The notes: generated by a model from the sequence alone, not told the origin. A stretch of 64,000 nt of DNA from Mucilaginibacter sabulilitoris (GCF_034262375.1 NZ_CP139558.1:3968001-4032000), one strand, 5' to 3'; shown: positions 25,642 through 35,880, counted from the stretch's first letter. Translations and numbers: made by a program.

Positions 25642-26991
25642 CTACGGTATAAACTGCAATATAAATGACGATCCCTTACCCTCGGTTGATTGTACCTGGA
25701 TATTGCCTTTGTGCAGCAGCATGATCTGTTTACACAGACTGAGGCCTATGCCGCTGCCTGTTTTGCGGGTGCTGAAAAACGGTATGAATATCTTGTCGAG
25801 CAGTTCGGGGGGCATGCCCAGGCCGTTGTCGATAACCTTAACTAAGGTTTTGCTGTTGTTCTGCAGTTCGCCCGAGAGGATAAGGCGGGGCTCTTCGCGG
25901 TCTTTAACGGCCTCAATGGCGTTAACCAACAGGTTTATCATTACCTGCTCTATGAGGTTTATATCGGCCTGGATGGCCAGGGTTGGGTCGCGCAGTATAA
26001 TTTCCAGCTCTATGTTCTTTTTCTCGAGTGTTGGCCGCATCAGGCTGTTGAGGTTTTCGAACAGATCGCGCACCAGTATCTTGTCCAGATCCAGCTTGGT
26101 GATCTTGTTTAAGCTGCGGTAACTTTCGGTAAATTTCAGTAAACCTTCGCTGCGCCTTTTTATGGTATCTATACCCAGTTCAAGGTCTTCCAGTTCGCTG
26201 CTTTGTACGCTGTTGGCAATTTCGGGGCTTTGCAGCCGGTTTTTCAGTGTATCTGCCAATGACGATATAGGGGCCACAGAGTTCATGATCTCGTGGGTCA
26301 TTACGTTCAGCAGCTTTTGCCATGCTTTTGATTCTGTTTCGTCAAGGGCTTCGCTCACATTCTGGAACGCGATGAGTTTGTACAGTACATCGTCGCTGCG
26401 CATTACGCTGGCCGTTATCAGCATTTTAACCAGCTGCTGGTTACGGCTGATGGTGATGATCTTGCTATCTCCCGGTTTTACCTTGGTTAATTCGAGATAT
26501 AAGCCCGGATCGCGTTTTTCGAGCGAATGGACCGTTTTAAGATAGGGTATGCCGATCAGGTTTTTAAAGGCCTCATTGATCCAGCTGATGTTGCCGGTTT
26601 CTTCCTCGAACGACAAGATACCGGTATCAACCAGCTCCAGTATCTTTTGCAGGTAATGGTACTGTGTTTCGCGTTCGCGGCTGATGAGCTTGAACGTGGT
26701 GTTGATATCATTAAACCCCTTACGCAAAGGCTTTAACTCGTTTGGTGCCCTGCGTACATCAAAATGACGGGAGAAATCGCGATAATGGATAGATTCCACA
26801 AACTGGTTCACCTCGTCCTGCGCCTTTTTCTGAAAACGGATCATTTCAATAACCGCGTAAATAACCAGCGGAATAAAAATAACCAGGTATAACGGCTGCC
26901 CTTTAACAATAACAAATGAGGCGGAAGTTAATGCCAGGAACATCAGGAACACGCGCAGCAACAGCCGCCATTCATATCGGTTAAATATCAT
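25642..26991 (-). CDS. Sensor histidine kinase, NtrB/NtrY-like
   Basis: A 449-residue protein with two close N-terminal membrane segments (about 11-29 and 34-51) and almost no periplasmic loop. A coiled linker and a PAS-like region (LELVDTGILSFEEETGNISWINEAF, about 118-142) follow. The phospho-acceptor is His233 in LLNVMTHEIMNSVAPIS. The ATPase domain shows MINLLVNAIEAVKD (N box), VIDNGLGMP (G1) and GSGIGLSLCKQIM (G2). The short loop suggests it senses a membrane or cytosolic signal. Its start overlaps the end of the regulator gene by 11 nt, so the two form an operon and a cognate pair. Confidence 0.92.
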   Translation of the reverse strand: MIFNRYEWRLLLRVFLMFLALTSASFVIVKGQPLYLVIFIPLVIYAVIEMIRFQKKAQDEVNQFVESIHYRDFSRHFDVRRAPNELKPLRKGFNDINTTFKLISRERETQYHYLQKILELVDTGILSFEEETGNISWINEAFKNLIGIPYLKTVHSLEKRDPGLYLELTKVKPGDSKIITISRNQQLVKMLITASVMRSDDVLYKLIAFQNVSEALDETESKAWQKLLNVMTHEIMNSVAPISSLADTLKNRLQSPEIANSVQSSELEDLELGIDTIKRRSEGLLKFTESYRSLNKITKLDLDKILVRDLFENLNSLMRPTLEKKNIELEIILRDPTLAIQADINLIEQVMINLLVNAIEAVKDREEPRLILSGELQNNSKTLVKVIDNGLGMPPELLDKIFIPFFSTRKTGSGIGLSLCKQIMLLHKGNIQVQSTEGKGSSFILQFIP

Positions 26992-28336
26992 ATTTGCTCA
27001 ATCTGCGGTACAAAGCTGTACGGGTTAGGCCCAATTCTTTAGCGGCCCGGGTAATGTTACCATTATGCTTTTCAATAACCCGGAGTATAGCGTTCTTCTC
27101 CAGGGTGCTTAATTGAATATTATCGTCGTCCAAAACCGTTTCGGGTGCTGTTTCCAGAATCGAAAATATCAGGTCGTCGGGGCGCAGTATGTGGTCATCG
27201 GCCATGATAACCGCACGTTCAATGGTATATTGCAGCTCGCGTACGTTGCCCGGGTAATTGTATGATTTTAGCTTTTGAAGCGCGGCAGCATCAAAATCAA
27301 CCGATGGTTTCAGGTATTTGGTTGCGTATTGTTTGGCAAAATGCCGGGCCAGTATGGTTATATCCTCGGCGCGTTTGCGCAATGGCGGCATATTGATCTC
27401 CACGGTATTAATACGGTATATCAAATCCTTACGGAAACGGTTTTCATTGGCCAGCTCGTGCATAGGTACGTTGGTGGCGCATATAAGCCTGATGTCAATA
27501 TCAACAGCCTTATTGGTGCCCAGGCGCGTTACCTGCCGGTTTTGCAACACGGTTAGTAATTTAGCCTGCTGCTGCAATGTAATGTTCCCAATTTCGTCCA
27601 GGAACAAAGTACCGCCCTGGGCATCTTCAAAACGGCCGGTGCGGTCTTCGCGGGCATCGGTAAATGCTCCTTTTTTATGACCGAACAGTTCGCTTTCAAA
27701 CAAGGTATCGGTAAGCGCGCCCACGTCTACCTTTATAAAAGGTTTATCGGCACGCAATGAGCGCTCATGTATGGCTTTGGCCATCAGATCTTTACCGGTG
27801 CCGTTTTCGCCCAGGAGCAAAATATTGGCATCGGTAGGGGCTATTTTATTCACTTTGTAGAAAATATCCTGCATCACTTCCGATTCGCCCAGTATTGAGG
27901 TATCACCGGCAGTGCTTTTTACAGCCGTTTTGGTGGTTTTTACCCCTTCTTTTTTATCTAAAAGTTCTTTTATGGTGGCAATCAGCTTTTCGTTATGCCA
28001 TGGTTTTACAATGAAATCGTTAGCGCCTTCTTTTAGTGACCGTACAGCCAGGTCAATATCGCCGTAGGCGGTTATCATGATCACACAAACATTAGGCTTC
28101 CAGTCTTTTACCTTCCGCAGCCAGTATAAACCTTCGTTGCCGGTATTAATGGCGCTGTTAAAGTTCATATCGAGCAAAACAAGGTCAACCTCATTACGCT
28201 GCAGTAACCAATTTAAATTCTCCGGATTTTTTTCAGTAATTACCTCCTGGGCTTCTGTTTTTAGTAAAAGCTTAACCGCGGTTAGCACATCCGGGTCATC
28301 ATCAACAATTAAAATGGTTGCCTTTTTAAGTATCAT
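26981..28336 (-). CDS. NtrC-type sigma54-dependent response regulator
   Basis: A 451-residue protein. Receiver: acidic pocket VDDD (11-14), phospho-acceptor Asp56 in LVLLDMNF, Lys111. AAA+ domain: Walker A GENGTGKD (176-183), Walker B TLFLDE (243-248). The sigma54-contact loop reads GAFTDA (223-228) rather than the classical GAFTGA. A Fis-type helix-turn-helix closes the protein (NGNITRAAKELGLTRTALYRRL). It is divergent from the adaptor gene, and the shared 290-nt gap holds a 40-bp element and a sigma54-like promoter. It is therefore the natural candidate to drive the permease array. That link is inferred from position and family. Confidence 0.94.
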   Translation of the reverse strand: MILKKATILIVDDDPDVLTAVKLLLKTEAQEVITEKNPENLNWLLQRNEVDLVLLDMNFNSAINTGNEGLYWLRKVKDWKPNVCVIMITAYGDIDLAVRSLKEGANDFIVKPWHNEKLIATIKELLDKKEGVKTTKTAVKSTAGDTSILGESEVMQDIFYKVNKIAPTDANILLLGENGTGKDLMAKAIHERSLRADKPFIKVDVGALTDTLFESELFGHKKGAFTDAREDRTGRFEDAQGGTLFLDEIGNITLQQQAKLLTVLQNRQVTRLGTNKAVDIDIRLICATNVPMHELANENRFRKDLIYRINTVEINMPPLRKRAEDITILARHFAKQYATKYLKPSVDFDAAALQKLKSYNYPGNVRELQYTIERAVIMADDHILRPDDLIFSILETAPETVLDDDNIQLSTLEKNAILRVIEKHNGNITRAAKELGLTRTALYRRLSKYDI

Positions 28337-28489
28337 TTGATAGTAATTAGATTGTGGTTAGTGTAAAATGATTGTTTATCATTTCATTGTGCAAATTAAT
28401 AATTGAATGCTTAAATTTCATACCAGTTACATATAATACAAGTATTAAACTGTAAATCAACCCCGAAGAACTATCATTAAGTTAAAGTA

Positions 28490-28529
28490 CTGTATCATAA
28501 CCGGACACTTGCTGTAACAGAAGCGTACG
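28490..28529 (+). promoter_or_regulatory. Upstream activator element, copy 1
   Basis: Begins CTGTATCATAACCGGACA and continues as N5-TGT-N7-GCGTACG. It includes the perfect 12-bp palindrome AAGCGTACGCTT, which runs on to 28532. 26 of 40 positions are identical in all three copies (see 47585 and 58662). It lies 92 bp upstream of the -24/-12-like motif before the adaptor gene. Confidence 0.75.
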
Positions 28530-28581
28530 CTTTAAATGCTTATTTATGGTTTAAATTGCTGAAATACAGTATTTTAATTTG

Positions 28582-28597
28582 TGGCATATCTTTTTGT
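28582..28597 (+). promoter_or_regulatory. Sigma54-like -24/-12 promoter before the adaptor gene
   Basis: TGGCATA-TCTT-TTTGT resembles TGGCACG-N4-TTGCA. The -24 half is good; the -12 half is weak (TTTG, or TTGT one base later). It gives a short leader before the GTG at 28627. Support comes mainly from its fixed distance to the activator element. Confidence 0.6.
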
Positions 28598-28626
28598 AAC
28601 TACTATTCAAAATATAATAAACTACA

Positions 28627-29883
28627 GTGGATAGAAAACTTGAAAAAAAGACCTGGAACAATAAGCGGATATTAACAATTGCGGGCATAACAGGCCTTAT
28701 TATATTAGTTGGGGCCGTAATTTACAGCACATCGGGCAAAAGCAAGCTCGATGTTGATACCGAACGTATAACCATAAGTACTATTACAAAAGGGCCTTTT
28801 CAGGAATTTATACCGGTAAATGGCGTGGTAATGCCCTTAACAACTATTTTCCTGGATGCTACAGAAGGCGGCGTTGTGGAAGAGAAATATGTGGAAGACG
28901 GAGCCGATTTGAAAAAAGGCGACCCGATACTAAGATTATCAAATACCGACCTGGAACTGAGCCTGGCCAACCAGGAAACTGCAGTATATGCCGAGCAAAC
29001 CCAAATGCAGATATCGCATAACAACGCGCAGCAAAATACGATCACCAAGCTTAATACCATGGCCGATGTTGAAAATACCTTCAAAGAGGCCGAAAGGGTT
29101 TACAAACTGGATAAGCATCTTTACGAACAAAAAGCGATAGGTTTACAGGAATATCAGTCGGCAAAAAATATGTATGACTACCAGGTTAACCGGTACAAAC
29201 TGGCTAAACAGATATTATCGCAGGATACAGCACTGGTTAAGCAACAGGCATCACAATCAAAAGAGCAATACGCGCATATGAAGACCACATTGGAATTGAT
29301 GCGCCAGAAAGTTGCCAGCCTTACTTTAAGGGCAAATGTTGATGGTCAGTTAACATCAATGGATGCCGAGGTAGGCCAGAATAAAAAACAAGGCGAACAT
29401 TTGGGCCAGATAGATGTGCAATCGGGCTTTAAAGTGAGGGTTGATATTGATGAACACTACCTGTCGCGCATATATACCGGTTTAAAAGGCGATTTTCAGT
29501 TTGCCGACAAAACCTATAATTTGATTATAAAAAAGGTATATACCCAGGTTAAGGCAACAGGCAGTTTCCAGGTTGATATGCAATTTGTAGGCGAAGTACC
29601 CAAAGGCATCAGAAAAGGGCAGACTTTACAGGTGAGGCTGGCACTGAGCGAGGAGAGAGTAGCGGTATTGGTACCTAAAGGCGGCTTTTATCAGCAAACA
29701 GGCGGCAACTGGATATTTAAAGTGAGCGAGGATGGTAAACGTGCCTATAAAGTTAATATACAGCTTGGAATGACAAGTCCTGACTATTACGTGGTAACCC
29801 AGGGTTTAAATCCGGGGGATAAGGTAATTACCTCAAGCTATGAAACTTATGGCGATATACAGGAACTGGTACTAAAAAAATAA
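28627..29883 (+). CDS. HlyD/MacA-like periplasmic adaptor
   Basis: A 418-residue protein starting with GTG. One N-terminal membrane segment (ILTIAGITGLIILVGAVIYS, about 15-34) precedes a lipoyl-like half (FLDATEGGVVEEKYVEDGADLKKGDPILRL, about 75-105). A long alpha-hairpin coiled coil (about 110-230), the second lipoyl half (LTLRANVDGQLTSMDAEVGQ) and a beta-barrel domain follow. Such adaptors join an inner-membrane ABC or RND pump to an outer-membrane channel. It is the first gene of the array, followed by the ATPase. No TolC-like gene is in the window. Confidence 0.9.
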   Translation: MDRKLEKKTWNNKRILTIAGITGLIILVGAVIYSTSGKSKLDVDTERITISTITKGPFQEFIPVNGVVMPLTTIFLDATEGGVVEEKYVEDGADLKKGDPILRLSNTDLELSLANQETAVYAEQTQMQISHNNAQQNTITKLNTMADVENTFKEAERVYKLDKHLYEQKAIGLQEYQSAKNMYDYQVNRYKLAKQILSQDTALVKQQASQSKEQYAHMKTTLELMRQKVASLTLRANVDGQLTSMDAEVGQNKKQGEHLGQIDVQSGFKVRVDIDEHYLSRIYTGLKGDFQFADKTYNLIIKKVYTQVKATGSFQVDMQFVGEVPKGIRKGQTLQVRLALSEERVAVLVPKGGFYQQTGGNWIFKVSEDGKRAYKVNIQLGMTSPDYYVVTQGLNPGDKVITSSYETYGDIQELVLKK

Positions 29884-29999
29884 ATGCAGTATACCTGCAA
29901 CGAAAACAGATTTTAAAACATCATATATAATATAACCAATTAAACAAAAAATATAAAACAGGTGCCCGCCAACAGGTGGGTACTACTCAGGAGGCACCA

Positions 30000-30677
30000 A
30001 TGATAAAAATTACTAATCTCGAAAAATTCTACCGTACAGAAGAGGTAGAGACCATAGCTTTAAATAAGCTATCTATTGAAATCGCGACCGGGGAGTTTGT
30101 GGCCATCATGGGGCCATCAGGCTGCGGCAAATCAACCCTGCTCAATATTTTGGGTATGCTTGATGATCCGGATGCCGGGAGCTATGTTTTCAACGATATT
30201 GAGGTTGCCCACTTTACCGAACGTAAACGTGCCGACTTGCGTAAGCACAATATCGGCTTCGTGTTCCAGAGCTTTAACCTTATTGATGAGCTAACCGTGT
30301 TTGAAAACGTGGAACTGCCATTGATATACACCGGTGTAGCATCGGCCGAAAGGGTAAAAAGGGTAGAGGAAGTGCTTGACAAAATGCAGATCATGCACCG
30401 CCGTAACCACTATCCGCAGCAGTTATCAGGTGGTCAGCAACAGCGTGTGGCGATTGCCCGTGCCGTGGTTAACAAGCCAAAACTGATACTGGCGGATGAG
30501 CCCACCGGTAACCTCGATAGCAGCAATGGTAACGATGTAATGGAACTGCTTACCGATTTGAATGAACAGGGGACTACCATAATCATGGTTACACATTCCG
30601 AGCATGATGCCCGTTACAGTCACCGTATTATACGTTTACTTGACGGCCAGAGTGTTATGGAAAATATCATGGTTTAA
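30000..30677 (+). CDS. ABC transporter ATPase, LolD/MacB type
   Basis: 225 residues from ATG 30000, chosen for the strong ribosome site AGGAGG seven bases before it. Walker A is GPSGCGKST (38-46), the Q-loop FVFQSFNLI (about 88-96), the signature LSGGQQQR (142-149), Walker B LILADEPTGNLD (about 162-173) and the switch His in MVTHSEHDA. The layout is that of small type VII ATPases. It is the only ATPase gene in the window, yet thirteen permease genes follow. It may serve several of them. Confidence 0.95.
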   Translation: MIKITNLEKFYRTEEVETIALNKLSIEIATGEFVAIMGPSGCGKSTLLNILGMLDDPDAGSYVFNDIEVAHFTERKRADLRKHNIGFVFQSFNLIDELTVFENVELPLIYTGVASAERVKRVEEVLDKMQIMHRRNHYPQQLSGGQQQRVAIARAVVNKPKLILADEPTGNLDSSNGNDVMELLTDLNEQGTTIIMVTHSEHDARYSHRIIRLLDGQSVMENIMV

Positions 30678-30896
30678 ACTGTATTCGTTTCCCCCAAAAG
30701 AAAATAGTTTATATAAGTTAATAAGTGCCTCGCTTACCGCTCCCTTAATGGGAGGGGTAGGCTTGAGTTTTTTGTTTTTTGCCTGGATACTCCTTTTTAA
30801 CCTAACCTTTCGCGAAAAAATATGCTTTGCCGGTATATTCCGCAAAAGTATAACGGTTTTTATAATTGGCAGTTTACCTATTAATATTTTAATAAA

Positions 30897-33326
30897 ATGA
30901 TCAGGAATTATATAAAAACAGCCATCAGGAGCCTTTTAAAAAACAAGGGGTTTACCGTTATCAATATCCTTGGCCTGGCCTTGGGGCTGGCTACCTGCCT
31001 GTTAATTGTTTTATATGTAGTTGACGAACTAAGCTACGACAGGTATAACACTAAAGCCGATAGAATATACCGTGTTAACGAAGATCTGAAACTGGGCGAC
31101 AATAAAGTTGAATATGCCGTGTGCATGCCTCCGCTCGCTAAAACCCTGAAAACAGAATATCCATACGTTGAAAACACAGTAAGGTTAAAAAATGCGGGTA
31201 CGTCGCATGTAAAAAAGGGCAGCCTGAATATATCCGAAAACAGGGTAGCCTTTGCCGATCCTTCCTTGTTTGATGTGTTTACCCTGCCCATGATCAATGG
31301 TAATCCGTCATCGGCGCTGGCAGAGCCCAACAGCGTTGTAATTACCGAAACCACTGCCTTAAAATATTTTAACAGCACCAATGTTGTTGGTAAAACCCTG
31401 TTGTTTAATGATAATACACTGTGTAAGGTAACCGGTGTAATAAAAGATATCCCTAAGCAATCACATTTTAATTTCGATTTTTTTATATCGATGTCTTCCT
31501 TTCCCGACAGCCGCTCAAATGAATGGCTACGGAGCGATTATAATACCTACGTTTTGTTAAAAGACGCTTCAGATGCAAAAAAACTGGAGGGCGCTTTCCC
31601 CGAATTCTTAAAAAAATACAGCGGCGCGCAAATGCTTGACCAACTCAATATGAGTGTCGATGCGTTTGAAAAAAGCGGCAGTTATTTCAGAATGAATTTA
31701 ATCCCGTTAACGGCCATACACCTGCATGGCCATCTGAGCGGCGAACTTGGAGCCAATACAACAACACAATACATTTATATATTTTCGGCCATCGGCATAT
31801 TTATACTTTTAATTGCCTGCGTAAATTTCATGAACCTTTCTACCGCGCGTTCATCAAACCGTGCATGCGAGGTTGGGGTGCGCAAGGTATTAGGATCGCC
31901 ACGCAAATACCTGATTTTGCAATTTTTAACCGAGTCGACCCTGTTAACGTTATTGGCCACCATTATAGCTTTTTTGTCGACGTTACTTTTGCTGCCTGCA
32001 TTTAACCAGTTATCGGGCAAGGAGATACTGATCACCGCGCAATCTCTTACGTGGATATTACCTGTATTGTTGTTCATTGTCATATTTATAGGTGCGCTAT
32101 CCGGCTCATATCCTGCGTTTTACCTTTCCGCTTTTCAACCGGTTGATGTATTAAAGGGCAAATTGACGGCAGGGTTTAAAGGGGGCAGGCTCAGGAGCTT
32201 TTTAGTGGTTTTCCAGTTCTCCATATCTATTATCCTTATCATTGGTACTTTGGTTGTTTATAATCAGCTAAATTATATCCAAACCAAAAATTTAGGGTAC
32301 AACCGCAGCCAGGTACTTATAGTGCAAAATATATCTGAACTGAATACCCAGGCTAAGATATTTAAACAGGAAGTAAAGGCAATTCCGGGAGTTATCAACG
32401 CTACCATGACGGGTTTCCTCCCCACATCACACTGGAGCAATACGTCTATTTATTTCAGGGATGCATCGCTTGATCAAAAAAGATCAATATTTCCGCAAAG
32501 CTGGGATATTGACGAGGATTACATGAATACACTGGACATGAAGATGGCCGCGGGCCGCAGCTTTTCCAGGGATATGCAAACTGATTCGTCGGGCATAGTA
32601 CTCAATGAAGCCGCTGCAAAATTTCTTGGTTTTAAAGACCCGTTAAATAAAACCATATACCGAAACCAGGGGGGTAAACATACGCTTGATAACGTAAAGC
32701 CTTACCATATTATAGGCGTGGTGAAAAACTTCAACTTCAGCTCATTACGTGATGTAGTAGAGCCCGTAGTAATGACTTTGGGAGAGAATAACGGCGCCTT
32801 AAGCATCCGGGTTAATACCGCAAACCTGCCAGCGCTTTTATCGCAAATAAAAGATAAATGGAAAAACCTGTCGCCAAATGTACAGATCAACTATTCGTTC
32901 ATGGATCAGGAATTTGATGCCTCATACCGCAGCGAGCAACTTACCGGTAAAGTAGCCATTATACTCACCTCGCTGGCCATTTTAATAGCTTGCCTGGGTT
33001 TATTTGGTTTGGCCGCCTATGCTGCCGAGCAGCGCACAAAAGAGATCGGGATACGCAAGGTGCTGGGCGCCAGTGTATCTGCAATTACCGGCATGTTGTC
33101 AAAAGATTTTATAAAACTGGTATTCATAGCCATTTTAATATCCTCGCCCCTGGCCTGGTATTTAATGAGTAAATGGTTACAGGGTTTTGCCTATCGTATT
33201 GATATTTCATGGTGGGTGTTAGCGCTGGCGGGTATCATAGCGCTGTTGATCGCCATTATTACGGTGAGCTTTCAATCAATAAAAGCGGCTATGGCAAACC
33301 CGGTTGATAGTTTGAAGAATGAGTGA
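30897..33326 (+). CDS. ABC transporter permease P1 (double FtsX/MacB type)
   Basis: An 809-residue protein with two FtsX-type halves: a first membrane helix (about 18-41), a periplasmic core, three helices from about 293, a second core, and three helices from about 684. The first block carries ACVNFMNLSTARSS and EVGVRKVLGSPRK; the second carries CLGLFGLAAYAAEQRTKEIG and IRKVLGAS. It ends NPVDSLKNE. One such chain resembles a fused MacB transmembrane dimer. It begins 219 nt after the ATPase gene, a gap holding only a weak hairpin (around CTCCC-TTAAT-GGGAG). Its closest relative here is P9, which shares the IKDIPKQSHFN stretch. Confidence 0.93.
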   Translation: MIRNYIKTAIRSLLKNKGFTVINILGLALGLATCLLIVLYVVDELSYDRYNTKADRIYRVNEDLKLGDNKVEYAVCMPPLAKTLKTEYPYVENTVRLKNAGTSHVKKGSLNISENRVAFADPSLFDVFTLPMINGNPSSALAEPNSVVITETTALKYFNSTNVVGKTLLFNDNTLCKVTGVIKDIPKQSHFNFDFFISMSSFPDSRSNEWLRSDYNTYVLLKDASDAKKLEGAFPEFLKKYSGAQMLDQLNMSVDAFEKSGSYFRMNLIPLTAIHLHGHLSGELGANTTTQYIYIFSAIGIFILLIACVNFMNLSTARSSNRACEVGVRKVLGSPRKYLILQFLTESTLLTLLATIIAFLSTLLLLPAFNQLSGKEILITAQSLTWILPVLLFIVIFIGALSGSYPAFYLSAFQPVDVLKGKLTAGFKGGRLRSFLVVFQFSISIILIIGTLVVYNQLNYIQTKNLGYNRSQVLIVQNISELNTQAKIFKQEVKAIPGVINATMTGFLPTSHWSNTSIYFRDASLDQKRSIFPQSWDIDEDYMNTLDMKMAAGRSFSRDMQTDSSGIVLNEAAAKFLGFKDPLNKTIYRNQGGKHTLDNVKPYHIIGVVKNFNFSSLRDVVEPVVMTLGENNGALSIRVNTANLPALLSQIKDKWKNLSPNVQINYSFMDQEFDASYRSEQLTGKVAIILTSLAILIACLGLFGLAAYAAEQRTKEIGIRKVLGASVSAITGMLSKDFIKLVFIAILISSPLAWYLMSKWLQGFAYRIDISWWVLALAGIIALLIAIITVSFQSIKAAMANPVDSLKNE

Positions 33327-33413
33327 GTGGTGAGTGGCGGGGATCGGGGATCGTGTTGTGTGTTCTCAAATAATTTAGGTTTTAGAAATTAGAGTTTAAA
33401 ATTTGCATAGGAC

Positions 33414-35783
33414 ATGTTTAAAAATTACATCAAAACCGCCTGGCGAAACTTAATTAACAAGAAGTTTTACAGCGCCATTAATATTGTAGGCCTTACCATT
33501 GGTTTGGCTGTAGGTATGCTCATTTTACTTTGGGTGCAGGATGAACTGAGCTATGACCGCTTTAACTCAAAAACCGACCAGATATATACGGTTAACGCCT
33601 CTATTGGCACAGGCGTGAGCAAGCAGGTATGGGGCGGTGTTCCCAGTCCCGTAGCCGTGTATGCTTTAAAGGAAGTTCCGGGGGTTGTTGACGCGGTACG
33701 GATAGTGGCAAACTACAGGTATTCTGTTTTCAGATATAAAGATAAAATATTGAAGGAAGAATATAGAAAACTCAATTATGTTGACAATTCGTTCTTTAAA
33801 ATATTTGATTATAAACTGTTAAAAGGGAATGTAAATAACCCGTTCCCAAATGATCAATCGGTTATTATTACTGAGAGCGCTGCCAAACGTTATTTTGGAA
33901 ACGAAGATCCTATTGGTAAAACCATGCTGGGCGACAGCAAAGATCCGTATGTGGTTTCGGGTGTACTGGCCGACTTTCCTGCTAATTCAAGTATCAGCGG
34001 CGATATGTTGTTTTCCATGAACCTGAAGAAAAAGGAGTACAGCGGTAAAGACTACTGGAAATCAATGGACGAGGATTGGGGTAATTACTATACCCAAACG
34101 TTTTTGTTGGTAAGGCCCGACGCCTCCACAAAGGCCATAGGCGAAAAGCTTACCCAAATCCATTTCAAGCATCATCCCGGAATAAAACATACAGATGGGA
34201 TATTCAATCTCCAGCCGCTTGCGCAGATACATCTTTACAATCCCGATGGTTCCTCGGCCGGTATACAGATAGTAAAAGTATTTTCATTTGTGGCCATACT
34301 GATATTGCTGATAGCGTGTATCAATTACATCAACCTGTCAACAGCACGCTCCATGATGCGGGCCAAAGAAGTAAGTGTACGTAAAATAATAGGTGCCGAA
34401 AGAAAGCATTTATTTATACAGTTTATTACGGAAACCATATTATGCTTTGCCATCGCACTTATGCTGGCCTTTGCGCTTATATATGCGGTAATGCCGGTTT
34501 ACAACGGTATTGCAGGCAAGCAAATGCATTTTGATTTGTTTGATGCCCGTGTGTGGCAGGTAATAGCCGTAACTATAACGGCTACGCTCGTAGCCTCAAG
34601 CATATACCCAGCATTGCTGCTTTCGTCATTTAAGCCCATTAACGCGTTAAAAGGTAAAATATCGGGAACCGGCAATGCTGCTTTCAGAAAGGTGCTGGTG
34701 GTTTGCCAGTTTGCGTTCTCGATCGGGCTCATCATCGGGACTATCATTATCAACAAACAGTTAAATTATATACAGCAAAAACAGTTGGGGTATGACAGAG
34801 CGTACGTTTTTGGTATGCAGATGCACAGTATGCAGGATCATTATGAAGCCATAAAGGCCGATTTGCTTAATCACCCCGAAATAACAGGCGTTACCACCAA
34901 CGACGGCAATATTATAAATGCCCAAAATACAACCAGCGATACTGAGTGGGATGGCAAAGACCCTGATATGAGTTTCCTGGTGCATCCGTATGCTATTGAT
35001 AAGGATTATTTGAATGTGTTCAAAATAAAACTGGTGAGCGGAGAAAATTTCACCGGGGCAAAATCAGATTCGGCGCATTGGATTTTGAATGAAACCGCTA
35101 TTAGGTTGGCCGGTATTAAAAACCCCGTGGGCAAACGGTTTAAATTTCATGATACCGAGGGTATCATAATAGGCGTGGTAAAGGATTTTCACATGGCTTC
35201 ATTAAAACAAGCCATCGAGCCTGTTATTTTTACTTACCAGCCAAGCACCTGGCAACTATTTATAAAAACAACCGGCAAGGATGCCCCTACAGCAATCAAA
35301 ACGGTTGAGAAGTTGTGGAAGCAATATAATTCAACCTTTCCGTTTGAATATAAGTTTTTGGACGACGACTATAATGAGCTCTATAAATCAGAACAGCATA
35401 CAGCTACGCTTTTTGACATTTTTGCCGGCATAGCCATATTTATATCATGTCTTGGCCTGTTTGGCTTGGCAACTTATACCGCGCAGGTGAGGGTTAAAGA
35501 AATAGGCATCCGTAAAGTACTGGGAGCAAGCGTTACCAATATCACCGCTATGCTTTCTAAGGATTTTCTGATGCTGGTGTTAATTGCCATTGTTATAGCA
35601 TCGCCGATTGCCTGGTATGCTATGAATAAATGGCTGCAGGATTATGCCTACCGCACCGAGCTGCACTGGTGGATCTTAGCCATTGCAGGGTTTTCGGCCA
35701 TATTGATTGCTTTTATTACTATAAGTTTTCAGGCCATTAAGGCGGCATTAAATAACCCGGTAAACAGCTTGCGGAGTGAGTAG
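33414..35783 (+). CDS. ABC transporter permease P2 (double FtsX type)
   Basis: A 789-residue protein of the same two-half build; membrane blocks start about residues 1-45, 290 and 669. Key segments are LLWVQDELSYDRF (TM1 exit), INYINLSTARSMMRAKEVSVRKIIGA, and CLGLFGLATYTAQVRVKEIG. It ends NPVNSLRSE. It pairs with P5: both have LLWVQDELS, GNAAFRKVLVV and WLQDYAY. The gene follows P1 by 87 nt. Its stop codon lies inside a run of TAGTGGG repeats. Confidence 0.92.
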   Translation: MFKNYIKTAWRNLINKKFYSAINIVGLTIGLAVGMLILLWVQDELSYDRFNSKTDQIYTVNASIGTGVSKQVWGGVPSPVAVYALKEVPGVVDAVRIVANYRYSVFRYKDKILKEEYRKLNYVDNSFFKIFDYKLLKGNVNNPFPNDQSVIITESAAKRYFGNEDPIGKTMLGDSKDPYVVSGVLADFPANSSISGDMLFSMNLKKKEYSGKDYWKSMDEDWGNYYTQTFLLVRPDASTKAIGEKLTQIHFKHHPGIKHTDGIFNLQPLAQIHLYNPDGSSAGIQIVKVFSFVAILILLIACINYINLSTARSMMRAKEVSVRKIIGAERKHLFIQFITETILCFAIALMLAFALIYAVMPVYNGIAGKQMHFDLFDARVWQVIAVTITATLVASSIYPALLLSSFKPINALKGKISGTGNAAFRKVLVVCQFAFSIGLIIGTIIINKQLNYIQQKQLGYDRAYVFGMQMHSMQDHYEAIKADLLNHPEITGVTTNDGNIINAQNTTSDTEWDGKDPDMSFLVHPYAIDKDYLNVFKIKLVSGENFTGAKSDSAHWILNETAIRLAGIKNPVGKRFKFHDTEGIIIGVVKDFHMASLKQAIEPVIFTYQPSTWQLFIKTTGKDAPTAIKTVEKLWKQYNSTFPFEYKFLDDDYNELYKSEQHTATLFDIFAGIAIFISCLGLFGLATYTAQVRVKEIGIRKVLGASVTNITAMLSKDFLMLVLIAIVIASPIAWYAMNKWLQDYAYRTELHWWILAIAGFSAILIAFITISFQAIKAALNNPVNSLRSE

Positions 35784-35815
35784 TGGGTAGTGGGTAGTGG
35801 GTAGTGGGTAGTGGG
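35781..35815 (+). repeat. Tandem repeat (TAGTGGG x5) at the P2 3' end
   Basis: Five exact 7-bp units. The first includes the P2 stop codon TAG; the next sequence is AAAAATGCCCGGCAATTTAG. The unit can be derived from the gene-end sequence GAGTGAGTAG by slippage. Confidence 0.85.
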
Positions 35816-35880
35816 TAAAAATGCCCGGCAATTTAGCATTTAGAGGTTAGTATTTAGCTTTTTCATTTAATATCTGTGTT

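Noticed and set aside
30678..30896. A 98-codon ORF and a hairpin between the ATPase and P1, read as a gene and terminator
   Set aside because: The ORF overlaps the ATPase end in another frame and has no family features. The CTCCC/GGGAG stem is only 5 bp and not directly followed by a T-run.
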